From Candidatus Aminicenantota bacterium (GTDB lineage Bacteria; Acidobacteriota; Aminicenantia; Aminicenantales; UBA8522), in the NCBI GenBank assembly GCA_003524335.1, contig DQHV01000252.1:415-6953 (forward strand): 6,539 bases of DNA. Direction: 5' to 3'. The notes beneath the pieces were generated by a model. That model saw only the letters and a list, made by a program, of their open reading frames with translations. It did no database searches and was not told where the DNA came from. Made by a program: the position numbers and the translations under genes. Position 1 is the stretch's first letter. The number at the start of each line of letters is the position of its first letter. Shown in pieces: positions 5,011-6,539 of this stretch.

Positions 5011-6539
5011 ATGTCCCTTCGCCTTCACCTGTTCCCGAAAAGGGCCGCCCTGGCCGCGGTCGTGCTGTTCACCCTTCTCCTCGCCTCGGCCGCCGCGCCC
5101 GCGGCTTCGGCCGGGACCGAGACGCGGAAGGCCAACTACGACCTGGCCTCGCGCTGGATGGCGGCCAAGGTCGGCAAGCTCGTCTTCGACACGGCCGTGA
5201 CGCCTCACTGGCTGGAGACGGGCGAGCGGTTCTGGTACAGCTACGAGACAAGCCAGGGCCGCAGATGGTTCATCGTCGACCCCGTCGCCAAGACCAAAAA
5301 GCCCCTCTTCGACAACGCCAAGATGGCCGCCCAGCTGACGCGGATCCTTCTCGTCCCCTATGACGCCCAGCACCTGCCCATCCGGACGATCAAGTTCATC
5401 AAAAAGGACACGGCCATCCAGTTCGAGATCGAGGTGCCCAAGGACAACGACATCTCGGTCAACGGCAAGATCGTCAAGGCCTCCGAGATCGCCAAGGAGG
5501 AGGTCAAGGTCGAGGACCAGGACAAGGAGAAAGAGAAGGAGAAGCTGCAGGACACCGAGAAGAACAAGGAGAAAGAAGCCGAGAAGCCCAAGGAGCCCGA
5601 GAAGAAGACCAAGATCCTGGCTTTCACCTACGAGCTCGCGACCGGCAAGCTCGCCCTCATCGAGGACTACAAGGAACCGCTCAAGCGGCCCCGCTGGGCC
5701 TCCGTCTCCCCCGACGAGAAGACCGTCATTTTCGCCCGAGGCCACAACCTGTTCACGATGGACGGGGAGAGCTTCAAGCTGGCCCAGAAGAAGGCCGACG
5801 ACAAGACCGTCAAGGAAGATCAGCTGACGACCGACGGCGAGGAGCATTACTCCTACGCCCGGGACGTCAACGACGAGGACAAGAAGGAGCTCCAGAAGGA
5901 CGAGAAGGACCGCAAGGACTTCCGCTCGCCGGCCATCGGCATCATCTGGTCGAAGGATTCGAAGAGGATCGCCCTCGTCCGCCAGGACGAGCGCAAGGTC
6001 GGCGACCTCTGGGTCATCAACTCGCTGGCCAATCCCCGGCCGACGCTCGAAACCTACCGGTACTCGATGCCCGGCGAGGAGAGCCAGCCCCAGCCCGAGA
6101 TCCTCGTCTTCGACCTGGCCACGAAGGGCAAGGTCAAGGTCAAGGCCGAGAAGTTCAAGGACCCGACGCTCAACATCTTCACGTCGCCGCGGCGGGCCCT
6201 CGACCGCGAGCGCGAATTCCCGCCGCCCGCTCAGTGGCTTGCTGACACAACGGACAAGCTCTATTTCGGCCGCCAGACCCGGGACCTCCACGGCTATGAG
6301 CTCTGCGTCGCCGACACGGCGACCGGCGAGGTCAAGGTCCTCATCGAGGAGCGGCTCAACACCTACGTCGAGGTCCAGTCCCCGCGGCTCCTCGGCGGCG
6401 GCAAGGAGATCCTCTGGTGGTCCGAGCGCGACGGCTGGGGCCACTACTACCTCTACGACGGGGACGGCAAGCTCAAGGCCCAGCTCACCTCCGGCGAGTT
6501 CGTCGGCGTGGGCATCGAGCAGGTCGACGAGAAGGCCCG
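5011..6539 (+). CDS. S9-family serine peptidase (DPP-IV type), 3'-truncated by window edge
   Basis: Exported prolyl-oligopeptidase/dipeptidyl-peptidase-IV-like enzyme expected to cleave peptides, often after proline. 509 complete codons are visible and the frame runs off the right edge. Residues 1-34 form a signal peptide: basic start, A/L/V-rich core 12-29, AXA-type site ASA before G35. An N-terminal segment with HWLETGERFWYSYE (66-79) and FIVDPVAKTKKPLFD (87-101) precedes a very charged stretch (161-201). DPP-IV N-terminal propeller signatures follow: RWASVSPDEKTVIFARGHNLF (split at 228-237 and 238-248), QLTTDGEE (271-278), YRYSMPGEESQPQPEI (349-364) and SERDGWGHYYLYD (471-483). The alpha/beta-hydrolase domain with its GxSxGG serine, Asp and His lies beyond the window, so activity cannot be checked. 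AAGGAG at 4996-5001, 9 nt upstream of ATG 5011, supports the start. Spacing of 24 bp after the Asp-box gene suggests one operon. Codon use is strikingly G/C-ending. I am sure of the family, less of substrate. Confidence 0.9.
   Translation, partial: MSLRLHLFPKRAALAAVVLFTLLLASAAAPAASAGTETRKANYDLASRWMAAKVGKLVFDTAVTPHWLETGERFWYSYETSQGRRWFIVDPVAKTKKPLFDNAKMAAQLTRILLVPYDAQHLPIRTIKFIKKDTAIQFEIEVPKDNDISVNGKIVKASEIAKEEVKVEDQDKEKEKEKLQDTEKNKEKEAEKPKEPEKKTKILAFTYELATGKLALIEDYKEPLKRPRWASVSPDEKTVIFARGHNLFTMDGESFKLAQKKADDKTVKEDQLTTDGEEHYSYARDVNDEDKKELQKDEKDRKDFRSPAIGIIWSKDSKRIALVRQDERKVGDLWVINSLANPRPTLETYRYSMPGEESQPQPEILVFDLATKGKVKVKAEKFKDPTLNIFTSPRRALDREREFPPPAQWLADTTDKLYFGRQTRDLHGYELCVADTATGEVKVLIEERLNTYVEVQSPRLLGGGKEILWWSERDGWGHYYLYDGDGKLKAQLTSGEFVGVGIEQVDEKA
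5491..5613 (+). other. Lys/Glu-rich low-complexity insert in the S9 peptidase
   Basis: This segment encodes residues 161-201 of the peptidase, of which 26 of 41 are lysine (14) or glutamate (12), in alternating KEKEKEK-type runs. The DNA is correspondingly purine-rich on the plus strand. It separates the N-terminal segment from the recognisable DPP-IV propeller and is likely a flexible, solvent-exposed linker or charged helix. A second, shorter charged stretch occurs at residues 287-303 (about 5869-5919). The codon-level repetitiveness (GAGAAG/AAGGAG units) makes it a candidate for length variation by slippage. Confidence 0.75.

Noticed and set aside
4003..6444. An 813-codon open reading frame on the minus strand covering the end of the Asp-box gene and most of the peptidase gene.
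   Set aside because: Its codons are exact reverse complements of the sense codons of the two plus-strand genes. Antisense stops in this register need sense TTA, CTA or TCA, which these GC-rich genes almost never use. The frame ends at 4003 precisely at a sense TCA serine codon. The product is a low-complexity L/D/E/G/V-rich string, and the plus strand has clear family motifs.

Overview
The window holds four protein-coding genes: two complete, and two cut by the window edges. The moderately high GC content and the gene types point to a bacterium: a two-subunit-type glycyl-tRNA synthetase, a PilZ protein, a secreted Asp-box propeller of the kind often labelled 'glycosyl hydrolase/sialidase-like', and a lysine/glutamate-rich secreted S9 peptidase. 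This mix is typical of Acidobacteriota-like lineages, including Candidatus Aminicenantes. That placement is inferred from gene style only, not from any search.

Layout. Positions 1-1929 (+) are the 3' part of glyS, the glycyl-tRNA synthetase beta subunit, which enters from the left edge and lacks an estimated 45-50 N-terminal residues. It ends tail to tail with a small PilZ-domain gene (1926-2366, -), and the two coding regions share 4 bp. A 211-bp intergenic region (2367-2577) follows, carrying back-to-back promoter-like sequences for the PilZ gene (-) and the next gene (+). Positions 2578-4986 (+) encode a complete 802-residue secreted beta-propeller protein with about nine clear and two degenerate Asp-box (BNR) repeats. 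After 24 bp with a Shine-Dalgarno sequence, a gene starting at 5011 (+) encodes a signal peptide and a DPP-IV-type N-terminal propeller. It is an S9-family serine peptidase, cut off at the right edge before its catalytic alpha/beta-hydrolase domain. This reading frame is open to the last base.

How the genes relate. glyS is a housekeeping translation gene, and its partner glyQ would be expected just beyond the left edge. The PilZ protein keeps both c-di-GMP-binding motifs and is probably a stand-alone effector. The Asp-box protein and the S9 peptidase are probably co-transcribed and both exported, so a joint role in extracytoplasmic protein or peptide processing is a reasonable but unproven guess. 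Codon use shifts to almost exclusively G/C-ending codons near the 3' end of the Asp-box gene and through the peptidase gene. This also explains a very long but spurious antisense reading frame there. I did not find a CRISPR array, an insertion sequence, an RNA gene or a clearly novel system.
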